A stretch of 63,271 bases of DNA from Phycisphaerae bacterium (GTDB lineage: Bacteria; Planctomycetota; Phycisphaerae; UBA1845), in NCBI GenBank assembly GCA_024102815.1, contig JAGFJJ010000054.1, positions 1 through 63,271 on the forward strand. The letters run 5' to 3'. The notes under the pieces were generated by a model that did not search any database, was not told the origin of the DNA, and was given only the letters and a program-made list of their open reading frames with translations. Made by a program: the position numbers and the translations under genes. Positions 44,130-53,973 of the stretch are shown piece by piece. Each line of letters begins with the position of its first letter. The stretch's first letter is position 1.

Positions 44130-45422
44130 TCAAGCCGATTCACGGCGGCGGCGCGGCTTAGCGGGCAGCAGGGACTCCTGCTGGAGCACGACGCCCTCCG
44201 TCACGACGAGCTTGCCGCTTTCGCGGTAGTCGGGAAGCTGGTACATGGGCTCGAGCATGATCTCTTCCAGCACGGCGCGGAGCCCACGGGCACCCGTCTC
44301 GCGCTCCAGGGCCCGTTCGGAAATGAGCCGCAGTGCCTCGGGCGAGAACTCCAGTGCACAGTTTTCATACTCGAAGAACTTCTGATACTGCTTAACGAGG
44401 GCGTTGCGCGGCTCGGTCAGGATGCGCGTGAGGATCTCCACGTCGAGCGGCTCGAGCGTGCAGACCACGGGCATACGGCCGACAAACTCCGGGATCATGC
44501 CGAAGGAGACGAGGTCTTCCGGCACGACCTGGCGGAGCACTTCTCCGCGGGACTTGGCGTCGTCGTGAGGATCGGCCTCGGTGGAGAAGCCGATGGTACT
44601 GCGGCCGATGCGCCGCTCGATGATGTCGTTGAGCCCGACGAAGGTACCCCCGCAGATGAACAGGATGTTGGTCGTGTCCATCTGAATGTACTGCTGCTCG
44701 GGGTGCTTGCGGCCGCCCTGCGGCGGAACGTTGGCAACCGTTCCTTCCAGCATCTTGAGCAGACTCTGCTGGACGCCTTCGCCGGAGACGTCGCGGGTAA
44801 TACTGACGTTGTGCGAGGTCTTTCCGATCTTATCGATCTCGTCGATATAAATGATGCCGCGTTGGGCTGTCTCCAGGTCGTACTCGGCGTTCTGCAGCAG
44901 ACGGAGCAGGATGTTCTCGACGTCTTCGCCCACGTAACCGGCTTCGGTCAGCGTCGTGGCGTCGGCAATGGCGAAGGGCACGTTGAGCATTCGTGCCAGC
45001 GTACGGGCGAGCAGGGTCTTGCCTGCACCGGTGGGCCCGATGAGCAGCACGTTGGACTTGTCGATCTCCACGTCTTCCGGATTCGCGCGATCAAGATGCT
45101 GGAGTCGTTTGTAGTGATTGTGGACGGCGACGGAGAGAATGCGCTTGGCCCGCTCCTGCCCGATGACATACTGGTCGAGAAACTCGTGGATCTGGCGGGG
45201 GGAAGGCACTTCCTGGAGCACGGCGCGGGTCGCGGAGGTGCGACGCATCTCCTGCTTGATGATGTTGTGGCAGAGCTCGATGCAGGCCTTGCAAATGAAG
45301 ACATCGCGAGGACCTTCGACCATCGGCCCGGCATCGCGCTGGCTCTTGCCGCAGAAGCTGCACGTGCTGGCGCGTCGCGGTCGATTGCCGTCACCACCAC
45401 CTCGAACGGAAGGCATATTCAA
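44130..45422 (-). CDS. clpX: ATP-dependent Clp protease ATP-binding subunit ClpX
   Basis: 430 aa. N-terminal C4 zinc-binding domain ([20 protein letters not shown]), Walker [12 protein letters not shown], Walker [10 protein letters not shown], sensor/arginine region and RSTIGF (containing the IGF loop that docks on ClpP is expected near 265-270). Unfolds tagged substrates and feeds them to ClpP. clpP and tig, its usual neighbours, are not in this window, so the operon is broken up. Ends in a basic tail ([13 protein letters not shown]). Confidence 0.95.
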   Translation of the reverse strand: MNMPSVRGGGDGNRPRRASTCSFCGKSQRDAGPMVEGPRDVFICKACIELCHNIIKQEMRRTSATRAVLQEVPSPRQIHEFLDQYVIGQERAKRILSVAVHNHYKRLQHLDRANPEDVEIDKSNVLLIGPTGAGKTLLARTLARMLNVPFAIADATTLTEAGYVGEDVENILLRLLQNAEYDLETAQRGIIYIDEIDKIGKTSHNVSITRDVSGEGVQQSLLKMLEGTVANVPPQGGRKHPEQQYIQMDTTNILFICGGTFVGLNDIIERRIGRSTIGFSTEADPHDDAKSRGEVLRQVVPEDLVSFGMIPEFVGRMPVVCTLEPLDVEILTRILTEPRNALVKQYQKFFEYENCALEFSPEALRLISERALERETGARGLRAVLEEIMLEPMYQLPDYRESGKLVVTEGVVLQQESLLPAKPRRRRESA

Positions 45423-45548
45423 GCTCCTGCCAAGCCGGCTTACAACGCACTAAACGAGCGAAGCACCGCGGGCCCGATCTGCTTCGAAGTCGGACGCGCG
45501 CCGTGTACATGTTATTTATCGGGCGACGGCGGGCGCCGCTTGATCCAA

Positions 45549-45839
45549 CTACCGCGACGCCTGGTCGATGATCCGCTGTCGAAGGACCTCGTATTCACCC
45601 TCACTGAGGTCACCGCGGTCGCGCATGCGACGGATCGAGTCGAGCGTGAATGGCGGCTCGTTGGCGGATTCCCCGCGCACCAGGCGTTTGCGAATCTGGT
45701 TCACGATAAGCAGCAGCACGATCAGTGCCGCCACCACGCCGCCCAGAATCGCAATCCCCGTGAACGCCGCCGCCGTCGGATCCTGCTGGGCAATCAGGCT
45801 GTTCGGGTAGATGGCTGGTGCGATCGGCTTCATGAGCAT
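45549..45839 (-). CDS. Small membrane protein with SHOCT-like tail
   Basis: 96 aa from the ATG at 45839 (aggatgtcgcg upstream). One membrane segment (FTGIAILGGVVAALIVLLLIVNQIR) and a C-terminal acidic/basic helix RRMRDRGDLSEGEYEVLRQRII that fits the SHOCT-type short helical motif (G.LSE.EYE.LR..I). The cytoplasmic tail probably mediates protein contacts. It is followed by clpX on the same strand, 126 bases downstream. Confidence 0.6.
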   Translation of the reverse strand: MLMKPIAPAIYPNSLIAQQDPTAAAFTGIAILGGVVAALIVLLLIVNQIRKRLVRGESANEPPFTLDSIRRMRDRGDLSEGEYEVLRQRIIDQASR

Positions 45840-46064
45840 CGCGACATCCTGCCACAACCGGACGCGCTCCGGGGACGGGCATCCTAGGGGGCGCCCGACA
45901 AGAATTCAACCGGCATCCTCGCCGAAGCGCCCGGACTCTCCATCTTATGCGCCGCACCGGCGCTATTCCAGAAACCGGACGCTTGCCGCCACACCGCAGA
46001 CATTCCTCCGAAGAGTCGTTGCGGAGAGGTGTTCGCCCGGGCCGCCGGCGGGAAAGCTGCGCTC

Positions 46065-47645
46065 TCAAGTGAGTCGAGGCCGTTCGACCGTCGCCTGCGG
46101 CGGCGCGACGGCGGGCACGATGAGCACGAACGTCGCGCCGGGGGGCGGGTCGTCCGCCAGATTCAGCGAACCGCCGAGCATGTGCGCCAGCTCCCGCGAG
46201 ATGGCCAGCCCCAGTCCCGTGCCGGAGGATTCGCGTGTGGCTGAACCGTCCGCCTGGTAGAACTTCTCGAATATCCGGCCGTGTTGTTCAGACGGGACGC
46301 CGGGACCGCTGTCACTGATGGCAAGCCGGACGAATCCGTCACTCTCGCCCGAGACGCTCAATGAGATTGACCCGCCCGTGGGCGTGAACTTAACGGCGTT
46401 GCTGAGAAGGTTGTAAAGAATCTGCTTGATCTTTCCGGCATCGCTATGAAACCGGGGCAGGTCGTCGGCAACGGTCAGTTCCAGGCGCTGGTTCTTCTTG
46501 TCCGCCACCGGCCGGACAAAGTCGATGAGATCGTGGCAGAGCGCATCGATGGCGAAGTCCGTCAGGTGCAGGGCCATCTTGCCCGCTTCGATCTTGGCCA
46601 GATCGAGAAGGTCGTTGATGATCTCGAGCAGGCCGCGGCCGCTGCTCAGGATGTTCTCCGCGAATCGGGCGAGGCGGTTGCGGTCGATGTCGGGTCGGTC
46701 CCAGGAATCGCGGAGCAGCTCGGCGAAACCGATGATGGAAACGAGCGGTGTACGCAACTCGTGGCTCATGTTGGCAAGGAACTGGCTCTTCAATCGAACC
46801 GATTCGTAGAGACCGACGTTCAGTTCAGCGAGTTCGCCGAGGCGCACGTCGAGCGAGCGGTTCGTGCGGCGCAGTTCCTCCTGAGCGGCACGGAGGTGGG
46901 TGAGCATGTCGTTGAAGGCGTCGCCGAGCTCCTGGAATTCGTCGCCGCTGCTGATGGTGGCGCGGACCTCGACATCGCCGGAGGTCACCCTTTCGGCTGC
47001 GTGGCGAAGAGCCAGCACCGGACGAAGGACGAGTCGCTGCGTTACCATGTAGAAGACCACCAGCGCGAGGATGGCGCCGGTCGCGCCGGCGAGGATGGTG
47101 ACGATGATGTTCCACCGGGCATTCTGCGGCGGAACATCGAGCTGCACATCGATGATGCCGTCGAGAGTCTCGGGGTGTCGATCGCCCAGGCCAGGACGAA
47201 CCGCAAAGGCGTAGCGGAATGTGTCGCCTTCATCCTGCAGGCGCCAGAAATAGCGCTGCGAAGGATAGCGGGAGAGTCGTTCCACGGCTTCGGCGCGGAA
47301 GCCGTGCAATTGGGTAGAGAGCGCCACAAGGTTCTGGCCGGGCGGCGTACGGGCGGGAACGAGTACGGGGCATCGTGGGGGCAGCCCGAACTGTTCGACC
47401 ATGGTCGGCCAGCGGGCCTCGAGCAGGGCCTGGGCCGCCACCCAGTCTGGTTGGCGAAGGTCCACGGACTGGTACGCCGAGGTCGCCACCCAGTTCGCCT
47501 GCATGAGCATGGCTTCCACGTCGAGATTGTTCATCTGAACGAATGGAAACAGCAGGGTAACGGCGATGGTCAGCAGCACGGCCGACCCGAACAGGAGAAT
47601 GAACTTCCGTGCAAGAGAGAAATTGACCAGGCGCGTACCGGCCAT
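46065..47645 (-). CDS. Membrane sensor histidine kinase
   Basis: 526 aa from ATG 47645. TM1 (about 12-35), periplasmic sensor region of about 165 residues, TM2 (IIVTILAGATGAILALVVFYMV), HAMP domain (RPVLALRHAAERVTSGDVEVRA), coiled coil, HisKA (ANMSHELRTPLVSIIGFAEL) and HATPase_c (N box LYNLLSNAVKFT, G1 DSGPGVP, F IFEKFYQ, G2 GTGLGLAISREL). The sensed signal is unknown. The partner response regulator is not adjacent; the divergent neighbour is a small Cse60-like protein 163 bases away. Confidence 0.92.
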   Translation of the reverse strand: MAGTRLVNFSLARKFILLFGSAVLLTIAVTLLFPFVQMNNLDVEAMLMQANWVATSAYQSVDLRQPDWVAAQALLEARWPTMVEQFGLPPRCPVLVPARTPPGQNLVALSTQLHGFRAEAVERLSRYPSQRYFWRLQDEGDTFRYAFAVRPGLGDRHPETLDGIIDVQLDVPPQNARWNIIVTILAGATGAILALVVFYMVTQRLVLRPVLALRHAAERVTSGDVEVRATISSGDEFQELGDAFNDMLTHLRAAQEELRRTNRSLDVRLGELAELNVGLYESVRLKSQFLANMSHELRTPLVSIIGFAELLRDSWDRPDIDRNRLARFAENILSSGRGLLEIINDLLDLAKIEAGKMALHLTDFAIDALCHDLIDFVRPVADKKNQRLELTVADDLPRFHSDAGKIKQILYNLLSNAVKFTPTGGSISLSVSGESDGFVRLAISDSGPGVPSEQHGRIFEKFYQADGSATRESSGTGLGLAISRELAHMLGGSLNLADDPPPGATFVLIVPAVAPPQATVERPRLT

Positions 47646-47808
47646 GGCCCACAGTCTAGCGTTCGGCGGCTGTTGCGACACGGGGACGCGTTCGAATTGC
47701 AATGGGCCCAGGCGCTTGGAGTCCCGTACCTGAGTCCGTAAGATGGGCGGATTCGTCCGGCCCAGGCGATGGGGGAAGTCCGCGGAAATCAACATCGAAG
47801 GAGATACC

Positions 47809-48012
47809 ATGCCCCTGCATGTCATCAGCGCACCCGGCGATCATCGTGATGACTTTGACCAGGTTGTCGGGCAGTTTAACGAGTGGGAACGGCAGGCGAA
47901 GCCGAGGATCCTGACCATCAAACACAGCGTCACGCCGCTGTCGGAAGCGCGTGAGTCGGGGAAATACATGCTGACCGTCGTGATTCACTATGAGCCGGGC
48001 GGGCAGGCCTGA
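47809..48012 (+). CDS. Small Cse60-like protein
   Basis: 67 aa from ATG 47809, with a clear ribosome site (aaggagatacc). The layout DQVVGQFNEWERQAKP..ILTIKHSVTP..YMLTVVIHYEP follows the pattern of the sporulation-protein Cse60 family (helix, then I.DIK.S.S, then a strand ending in IIYE). The hit is by pattern recognition only. Cse60 relatives also occur in non-sporulating bacteria. A frame-open upstream part to 47743 lacks a ribosome site. It lies 63 bases before the M28 peptidase gene. Confidence 0.5.
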   Translation: MPLHVISAPGDHRDDFDQVVGQFNEWERQAKPRILTIKHSVTPLSEARESGKYMLTVVIHYEPGGQA

Positions 48013-48074
48013 GCGGAGGAGACGGCCATGAATCCGGCCGGGTAATACCCTCCTGGGGAGAGGAGACAAACAAC

Positions 48075-49535
48075 GTGAATCTGTCCCTGATTTCAACCGT
48101 CGCGATCGGCATCGCGGTGGCAGCCGCGGGAACTTATCCCGAAACCGAACCACCGCCGCGCGCCGATCGCCGCACGCCCATTGCCGACCGCTACCGGGAC
48201 GCGGCAAAGCGGATTATCAACGCCACGCTCGCGGGTAACGATGCCTGGGAGAAAATGGAAGAGCTTTGCCTGACGGTCGGACCGCGGCTGAGCGGTTCGC
48301 GGCAGCTCGAGAAGGCTGTGGATTGGGCGGCGCGGACCATGCAGCGCAACGGACAGGAGAACGTTCGCCGGGAGACGGTCATGGTGCCGCATTGGGTACG
48401 GGGGCGGGAGTCGCTGACCATGCTCGATCCGCACGAACGGCCGATGGGCATGCTTGGACTCGGCGGGTCCGTCGGTACACCGCCGAGCGGTATCACCGGC
48501 GAGGTTGTTGTCGTGGAAGACGAGGAGCAGTTCAACCAGTTGGATCGAGCGGACGTTGAAGGAAGGGTTGTCTTGTTTAACAAGGCGATGCCGCCCTACG
48601 ACCCGGTTCAGGGATCGGGCTACGGAAAGACGGTGTACTATCGCACACACGGGGCACGAATCGCGGCGGAAAAAGGCGCTGTCGCGTGCCTGATTCGCTC
48701 CGTGACGGCGAGCAGTCTCTATACGCCGCACACGGGCGCAATGAACTACGGCGATGCCGAGGTGCAAATTCCGGCGGCCGCGATAACGGTTGAAGACGCG
48801 GAAATGATCGCCCGTCTGACCCGGCGCGCCGAGAAGGTTCGCGTTCGACTGGAAATGGAGGCTCGGACGCTCCCCGATGCCCCTTCGGCCAACGTAATCG
48901 GCGAGCTGCGCGGATCGTCACACGCAAACGAGGTTGTGGTCATCGGTGGGCATCTGGACTCGTGGGACGTGGGCCACGGCGCGCATGACGACGGAGGCGG
49001 GTGCGTCATCGCCATGGAGGCCATCAACGTACTCCGCAAGCTCAATCTCAGGCCTCGGCGAACGATCCGCGTCGTGCTCTGGGTCAACGAGGAAAACGGG
49101 CTGCGCGGCGGCAAGGCCTACGCCGATGAACACGCCCACGAATTGCCCGATCATGTCGCGGCGCTGGAATCGGACAGCGGCATCTTCCAACCGTTGGGAT
49201 TCTCGGTGGACTGCAAGGACACCAGCCGGGAGCGGCTCGCGCAGGCGCAGATGGCGGATATCGTCTCGCTGCTCGACGATCTCGGTTCCATGCACGTGGA
49301 GACGGGCTGGTCCGGCGCGGATGTAAGCCCTATGAAAGACGCAGGGGTCATGCTGCTGGGGCATCGCGTCGACGGATCGATCTATTTCAATTACCACCAC
49401 AGCCACGCAGACACGCTCGACAAGATCGATCCGCAGCTCCTTTCGCGCAATGTCGCGGCGATGGCCGTGGTAGCGTACGTGTTGGCCGACATGCCCACGC
49501 GACTGGGTGATGCGCCGGGAACCGGAACGCGATAG
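48075..49535 (+). CDS. Secreted M28 family zinc aminopeptidase/carboxypeptidase Q-like
   Basis: 486 aa. GTG start with ggggagaggagaca upstream; signal peptide MNLSLISTVAIGIAVAAAGTYPE. The N-terminal part and an inserted PA domain (about 130-270) are followed by the catalytic part, with zinc ligands in GGHLDSWDVGHGAHDDGGG (His and Asp), WVNEENGLRGG (Glu pair), LESDSG and YHHSHADTLDKID (His). M28 peptidases of this layout cleave dipeptides or act on short peptides outside the cytoplasm. Probably monocistronic, followed by hutI after 29 bases. Confidence 0.9.
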   Translation: MNLSLISTVAIGIAVAAAGTYPETEPPPRADRRTPIADRYRDAAKRIINATLAGNDAWEKMEELCLTVGPRLSGSRQLEKAVDWAARTMQRNGQENVRRETVMVPHWVRGRESLTMLDPHERPMGMLGLGGSVGTPPSGITGEVVVVEDEEQFNQLDRADVEGRVVLFNKAMPPYDPVQGSGYGKTVYYRTHGARIAAEKGAVACLIRSVTASSLYTPHTGAMNYGDAEVQIPAAAITVEDAEMIARLTRRAEKVRVRLEMEARTLPDAPSANVIGELRGSSHANEVVVIGGHLDSWDVGHGAHDDGGGCVIAMEAINVLRKLNLRPRRTIRVVLWVNEENGLRGGKAYADEHAHELPDHVAALESDSGIFQPLGFSVDCKDTSRERLAQAQMADIVSLLDDLGSMHVETGWSGADVSPMKDAGVMLLGHRVDGSIYFNYHHSHADTLDKIDPQLLSRNVAAMAVVAYVLADMPTRLGDAPGTGTR

Positions 49536-49564
49536 TTCGCCACGGGAGCGTTCCCCGACCTGAG

Positions 49565-50803
49565 ATGATCATGCTCGCCATTCGCAACATCTCCGAACTT
49601 GTTGTCGTGCCCAAGGGTCCGGTCCCTGGCCGGGCGATGGGCAGGATCGAGACGATTGCGGGCGCCGCGGTGCTGATCGAAGACGGGCTGATCCGGTGGT
49701 TCGGCCCCGAGACAGACTTGAGCGCGCCCGCCGACGCCCGCGCGATCGACGCGGAGGGTGGTTGCGTTGTTCCCGGATTGATCGACTGCCATACGCACAC
49801 CGTGTTTGCGGGCTCGCGCGAGGCGGAGTTCGTGAAGCGCATCGAGGGGAAATCCTACGCGCAGATTGCGGAGGAAGGTGGCGGCATCCGCGTTTCCGTC
49901 GAGGCTGTGCGGCGTGCGTCGCTTGAAGCACTGGTCGGTCTGGCCCTGCCCCGACTGCAGCGCATGCTCGCCCAAGGCGTAACAACCGTCGAAATCAAGA
50001 GCGGGTATGGGTTGACCGTCGATGACGAGCTGAAAATGCTCCGCGCGGTGAAGCGTCTCCAGGCGCTGGCCATGCAGGAAATCGTCGGCACGTATCTCGC
50101 GGCGCATACCACGCCGAAGGAGTTTGCGGGCAACGCCGACGCTTACCTGGATCAGGTGCTGGCCGATGACGTGCTCGCCACGATTCGTGACGAGGAGCTC
50201 GCCGAGTTCTGTGACGTATTTTGTGAGCGAACGGCATTCTCCGTGGAACAGTCACGGCGCGTGCTGACGACGGCGGCCCGGTTTGGATTGCGCCCGCGAG
50301 TCCACGCCGATCAGATTACGCAGATGGGAGCGACAATGCTGGCGGCGGAGGTCGGAGCGGTCTCGGCCGACCACCTGGAAACCGTCAACGATGACGCCAT
50401 GGCCGCATTGCGACGGTCCCGAACGGTCGCCGTCGTACTGCCGGCCTGCTCATTTTTCCTGGGCGTGGAACAGGCACCGGCGCGGCGGATGCTCGACGCC
50501 GACCTTCCGGTGGCGATCGCAACCGATTACAACCCCGGTTCGTCGATGGTCGAATCGCTCCCGCTGACGATGAGCATTGCCTGCACGCAGTGCCGGATGA
50601 CACCGACGGAGACGCTGGTAGCGGCAACCGCCAACGCCGCGGCGGCGCTCGGTCGCCAGAATCGACTCGGAGCGATGGCGGTCGGGATGCAGGCAGATCT
50701 GGTCGTGCTCGATGTACCCAATCACGCGCGATGGGTGTATGAGTGCGGACGAAATTGCGTACGGACCGTGATTCGTCGCGGGGAGATGGTGTTTGAGCGC
50801 TGA
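49565..50803 (+). CDS. hutI: Imidazolonepropionase
   Basis: 412 aa amidohydrolase that opens 4-imidazolone-5-propionate to N-formimino-L-glutamate in histidine degradation. Metal ligands: LIDCHTHTVFAGSR (HxH), then 'AHTTPKEF' (His), 'VHADQITQMG' and 'ATDYNPGSS' (Asp). The substrate arginine/tyrosine region 'GKSYAQIAEEGGGI' is present. The hutH, hutU and hutG genes are not adjacent. ATGs at 49565 and 49571 are both usable. Confidence 0.92.
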   Translation: MIMLAIRNISELVVVPKGPVPGRAMGRIETIAGAAVLIEDGLIRWFGPETDLSAPADARAIDAEGGCVVPGLIDCHTHTVFAGSREAEFVKRIEGKSYAQIAEEGGGIRVSVEAVRRASLEALVGLALPRLQRMLAQGVTTVEIKSGYGLTVDDELKMLRAVKRLQALAMQEIVGTYLAAHTTPKEFAGNADAYLDQVLADDVLATIRDEELAEFCDVFCERTAFSVEQSRRVLTTAARFGLRPRVHADQITQMGATMLAAEVGAVSADHLETVNDDAMAALRRSRTVAVVLPACSFFLGVEQAPARRMLDADLPVAIATDYNPGSSMVESLPLTMSIACTQCRMTPTETLVAATANAAAALGRQNRLGAMAVGMQADLVVLDVPNHARWVYECGRNCVRTVIRRGEMVFER

Positions 50804-51005
50804 CGCAGCCGAAAATGGGTGTTGCGTTTTCGGACCATGACCGGATTGCCACACAAACGCCCTTTTCAATACTGATAACAACGCCGCCCCGAGATCGGTC
50901 GAGCCTGTTCGCGACGAACGCTTGACGTTCCCCCGAAGGGAAGCCGATAACGCCCGCATCCGCCCGCGCGTCGCGGGCGGTGCTGTTTCCGCGGTGGAGT
51001 TGGAC

Positions 51006-51986
51006 ATGGCGGGCTATCTCGAGAACAAGCGCGTTTGCGTCACCGGCGGAGCCGGGTTCCTGGGGCGGGCGGTGTGCGCGAAACTTGCGTCAGCCGGCGT
51101 GGAGCAGATCGTCGTGCCGCGCTCGGGGGATTACGACCTGACCCGCGCGGAGGACGTTGCGAGGCTGTTCGACGACGCCCGGCCGGACGTCGTACTGCAC
51201 CTTGCGGCGGAAGTCGGCGGAATCGGCGCCAACCAGAAACACCCCGGTCGGTTCTTCTATGCCAACATGGCCATGGGCCTGCACCTGATCGAGGAGGCCC
51301 GACGCCGTGGATCCGGCAAGTTCGTCCAGGTGGGTACGGTCTGCGCCTACCCGAAATTCTGCGACGTCCCATTCCATGAAGACGACTTGTGGAATGGCTT
51401 CCCGGAGGAAACCAACGCCCCCTACGGGATAGCCAAGCGCGCCCTTGGTACGATGCTCGAGGCATATCGGGCGGAATACGGCTTCAACGGGGTCTACGTG
51501 ATCCCGGTTAATCTGTACGGTCCCGGAGACAACTTCGATCTGCAAACGTCGCACGTCATACCGGCCATGATTCGCAAGTTCGTCGAAGCAGCAGAGCACG
51601 GCGAAAAAAAGGTGACCCTCTGGGGAAGCGGAGAGGTGAGCCGCGAGTTTCTCTACGTGGATGACGCGGCCGCGGGCATCGTCACTGCGGCGGCGCTGCA
51701 CAACGATTCTCGCCCGATCAATCTGGGCACTGGCCGCGAGATTCGCATCGCGGAACTGGCGGAGACGATCGGGGAACTCAGCGGATTTCGCGGGGAAATC
51801 GCCTGGGATCGAAGTCGCCCGGACGGCCAGCCGCGGCGGCAACTGGATACGGCACGAGCCTCCAAGCTGCTGCACTGGACCGCGACCGTCGATCTGGAAG
51901 CGGGGCTGAAGCGGACGGTCGAGTGGTGGCGCCGTGTCCCGGAAAGGACCGCCCTCGAACCGGCCGGTGCTCATTCCTCATCATGA
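51006..51986 (+). CDS. GDP-L-fucose synthase-type NAD-dependent epimerase/reductase
   Basis: 326 aa from ATG 51006 (cggtggagttggac gives GGAG). Extended SDR fold: NAD site VTGGAGFLGRAV, then 'LHLAAEVGGIGANQKHPGRFFYANMAMG', 'VGTVCAYPKF' and YGIAKRALG (Tyr and Lys catalytic), 'VNLYGPGDNFD'. E. coli GDP-fucose synthase has GSSCIYPK at the second site; here it is GTVCAYPK, the common variant in wider family members. Converts GDP-4-keto-6-deoxymannose to GDP-L-fucose or acts on a related nucleotide sugar. No gmd gene is visible nearby. Confidence 0.82.
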   Translation: MAGYLENKRVCVTGGAGFLGRAVCAKLASAGVEQIVVPRSGDYDLTRAEDVARLFDDARPDVVLHLAAEVGGIGANQKHPGRFFYANMAMGLHLIEEARRRGSGKFVQVGTVCAYPKFCDVPFHEDDLWNGFPEETNAPYGIAKRALGTMLEAYRAEYGFNGVYVIPVNLYGPGDNFDLQTSHVIPAMIRKFVEAAEHGEKKVTLWGSGEVSREFLYVDDAAAGIVTAAALHNDSRPINLGTGREIRIAELAETIGELSGFRGEIAWDRSRPDGQPRRQLDTARASKLLHWTATVDLEAGLKRTVEWWRRVPERTALEPAGAHSSS

Positions 51987-52170
51987 CGTGACATTTCCGT
52001 CGAAAATGGTCTTCGCCCGCATGAGACCGCCAGCGGGATTGGTATTGCCGCAGGGGCGGGTAGAATTAAGCGTACTCCTTTCAACTTGCTGGGAGTACGG
52101 CCCATTTCTACAATTTCAGTGAATTGACATCGGTTCAGCCGATTCTTGCCAACCTGTCGGAGTTGCTTCC

Positions 52171-53928
52171 ATGCTACCTGACCCCCTCAAGCGATTCCGA
52201 ATTCCCGGCGGATTTTTGCTGTCTCTCAGTGCGCTCCTGGTGCTGGCTGTCTCGAGCCCGGCTGACGTTCGACATGGCGGACCCGCAACCGAGGATCAAG
52301 ACGGATCTGCGCCCCGCATCGGCGCCATCCTTTCACTCAAGGGGGAGATCACGGATGTGACCGCGGAAAGCCTGGAGCGCCGCATCGACGAAGTCCGCGG
52401 GCGTGGAGCCGAGGTCATTGTCATCGAATTGGACACCCCGGGCGGAATGGTCACCAGCTCCATCGCCATCGCCGACCTGCTTCGGGAAATGGACAACGTC
52501 AAGACGGTGGCGTGGGTCAATCCGAACGCCCATTCGGGAGGAACCATTGTGGCCGTTGCGGCCGACGAAATCGTCATGGCCCGCTCCTCGCGCATGGGCA
52601 GCGCCCAGGTCATCATGGGCACTCCGGTCGGCGTGGAGGCCGTCCCGGAGGACCTCGAGGCCAAGGCCATGTCACCCGTGCTGGCCGACTTTCGTGCCTC
52701 CTGCAAGCGAAACGGGTACAGCCAGGTGCTCTGCGAGGCGTTCGTGAAGCCCGATCGAGAAGTCTGGTGGATCGAAAACAAGGAAACGGGCGAGCGGAAA
52801 TTCGTCTTTCGCAAGGAAAAGCTGCGTCTTGTCGGCAGAACGGATGAAGACGCAGCCGTCGAGGATGATGAGGCGGGCAACCATGCGGCCGACGTATCCA
52901 CCGACGCCGCAGAGGCAACGGAGGACGAATCTGCCGGGAATACGGAACCGGGCGTGGACGGCTCCGGAGTACCGGGACCGTCGAAGAACGCGGGTTCGAA
53001 TGCGGAGCATGCCTGGGAGCTGGTCCGGAAGTATTTCGATCCCGTGCTCGACGTGGATGTAGACGTGATACAGCCGGTGGTGCGGGACGACCAATTGCTG
53101 GAGGTCTCGGCCGGCGAGGCGTATGCGTACGGTTTTAACAAGGCGATCATCTCCGACGAAGCGCAATTGAAAGCCCGCTACGGGCTGAGCGAGATCATTC
53201 GCGAGGACGCAAGCTGGTCGGAGAATCTCGCCCAGTTCATGACCTCGGCGGCCGTACGCGGCTTCCTGCTGCTTATCGTTTTCCTCGGCGCTTACGTGGA
53301 ATTCCACACCCCCGGGGTCGGCGTGCCGGGTCTGGTGGCGCTAATCTGTCTGGGGATCTTCGTGGCGGCGCCCTATATGACGGGGCTCGCGAACATCTGG
53401 GAGATTCTGCTTATTGCCCTGGGGATCCTCCTGCTGCTGCTGGAGCTGTTCGTGATTCCGGGCTTCGGCGTGGCGGGGATTTCGGGCATCATATTGATTC
53501 TCGCCGGCATGCTCGCGACGTTTGTACCGGAGGAACCGGGCCAGGGCTTCCCGTTGCTCTTCCCGCGGCTGCCGGAAACACTCGATGCCCTCAAGGTCGG
53601 GGCAATGACCGTCGTGAGCGCGCTGGGCACTTCGCTGGTGGGTATGTTCCTGCTGAGCAAGTACCTCCCCAAGACACCGTTCTTTGCCCGCATCGTGCCG
53701 GATAATCCAACGCCGTCCTCCGTGATCGTGGACGATGCCTACCGCGGGGCGGCTCGCGTGGGAGATGAGGGCACCAGCGCGACGCCGCTGCATCCCGGAG
53801 GGCGGGCAAAGTTCCAGGGTGTGCTGGTCGACGTCGTCACGCAGGGCGAATATGTTGAGACGAACCGGCCGGTCGAGGTGATCGAGCGGCGGGGAAATCA
53901 CGTGGTCGTCCGCGAAAAGGCGTCCTGA
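52171..53928 (+). CDS. Membrane-bound ClpP-class serine protease, NfeD family (long form)
   Basis: 585 aa. Signal segment (GGFLLSLSALLVLAVSS), then a crotonase-like/ClpP-like protease domain (about 45-200) with the catalytic serine in NAHSGGTIVAV, in the position of SAG in other members. An acidic insert (about 225-290, EDDEAGNHAAD ... GVPGPSKNAG) follows. Four membrane segments (about 360-480) and a C-terminal NfeD OB-fold (GAARVGDEGTSATPLHPGGRAKFQGVLVDVV). It starts a four-gene cluster with a short NfeD, FloA and an unknown protein (spacings about 45, 68 and 50 bases), as nfeD-floA is arranged in other bacteria. Confidence 0.9.
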   Translation: MLPDPLKRFRIPGGFLLSLSALLVLAVSSPADVRHGGPATEDQDGSAPRIGAILSLKGEITDVTAESLERRIDEVRGRGAEVIVIELDTPGGMVTSSIAIADLLREMDNVKTVAWVNPNAHSGGTIVAVAADEIVMARSSRMGSAQVIMGTPVGVEAVPEDLEAKAMSPVLADFRASCKRNGYSQVLCEAFVKPDREVWWIENKETGERKFVFRKEKLRLVGRTDEDAAVEDDEAGNHAADVSTDAAEATEDESAGNTEPGVDGSGVPGPSKNAGSNAEHAWELVRKYFDPVLDVDVDVIQPVVRDDQLLEVSAGEAYAYGFNKAIISDEAQLKARYGLSEIIREDASWSENLAQFMTSAAVRGFLLLIVFLGAYVEFHTPGVGVPGLVALICLGIFVAAPYMTGLANIWEILLIALGILLLLLELFVIPGFGVAGISGIILILAGMLATFVPEEPGQGFPLLFPRLPETLDALKVGAMTVVSALGTSLVGMFLLSKYLPKTPFFARIVPDNPTPSSVIVDDAYRGAARVGDEGTSATPLHPGGRAKFQGVLVDVVTQGEYVETNRPVEVIERRGNHVVVREKAS

Positions 53929-53973
53929 CGGAGGCGGCCTCAGATTCCGCTGCCCGGAGGTTCCGCGAACATC

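Noticed and set aside
44088..45887. A 599-codon open frame opposite clpX and the SHOCT-like gene
   Set aside because: Shadow of clpX in a GC-rich region. It spans two real genes on the other strand and has no recognisable domain or ribosome site.
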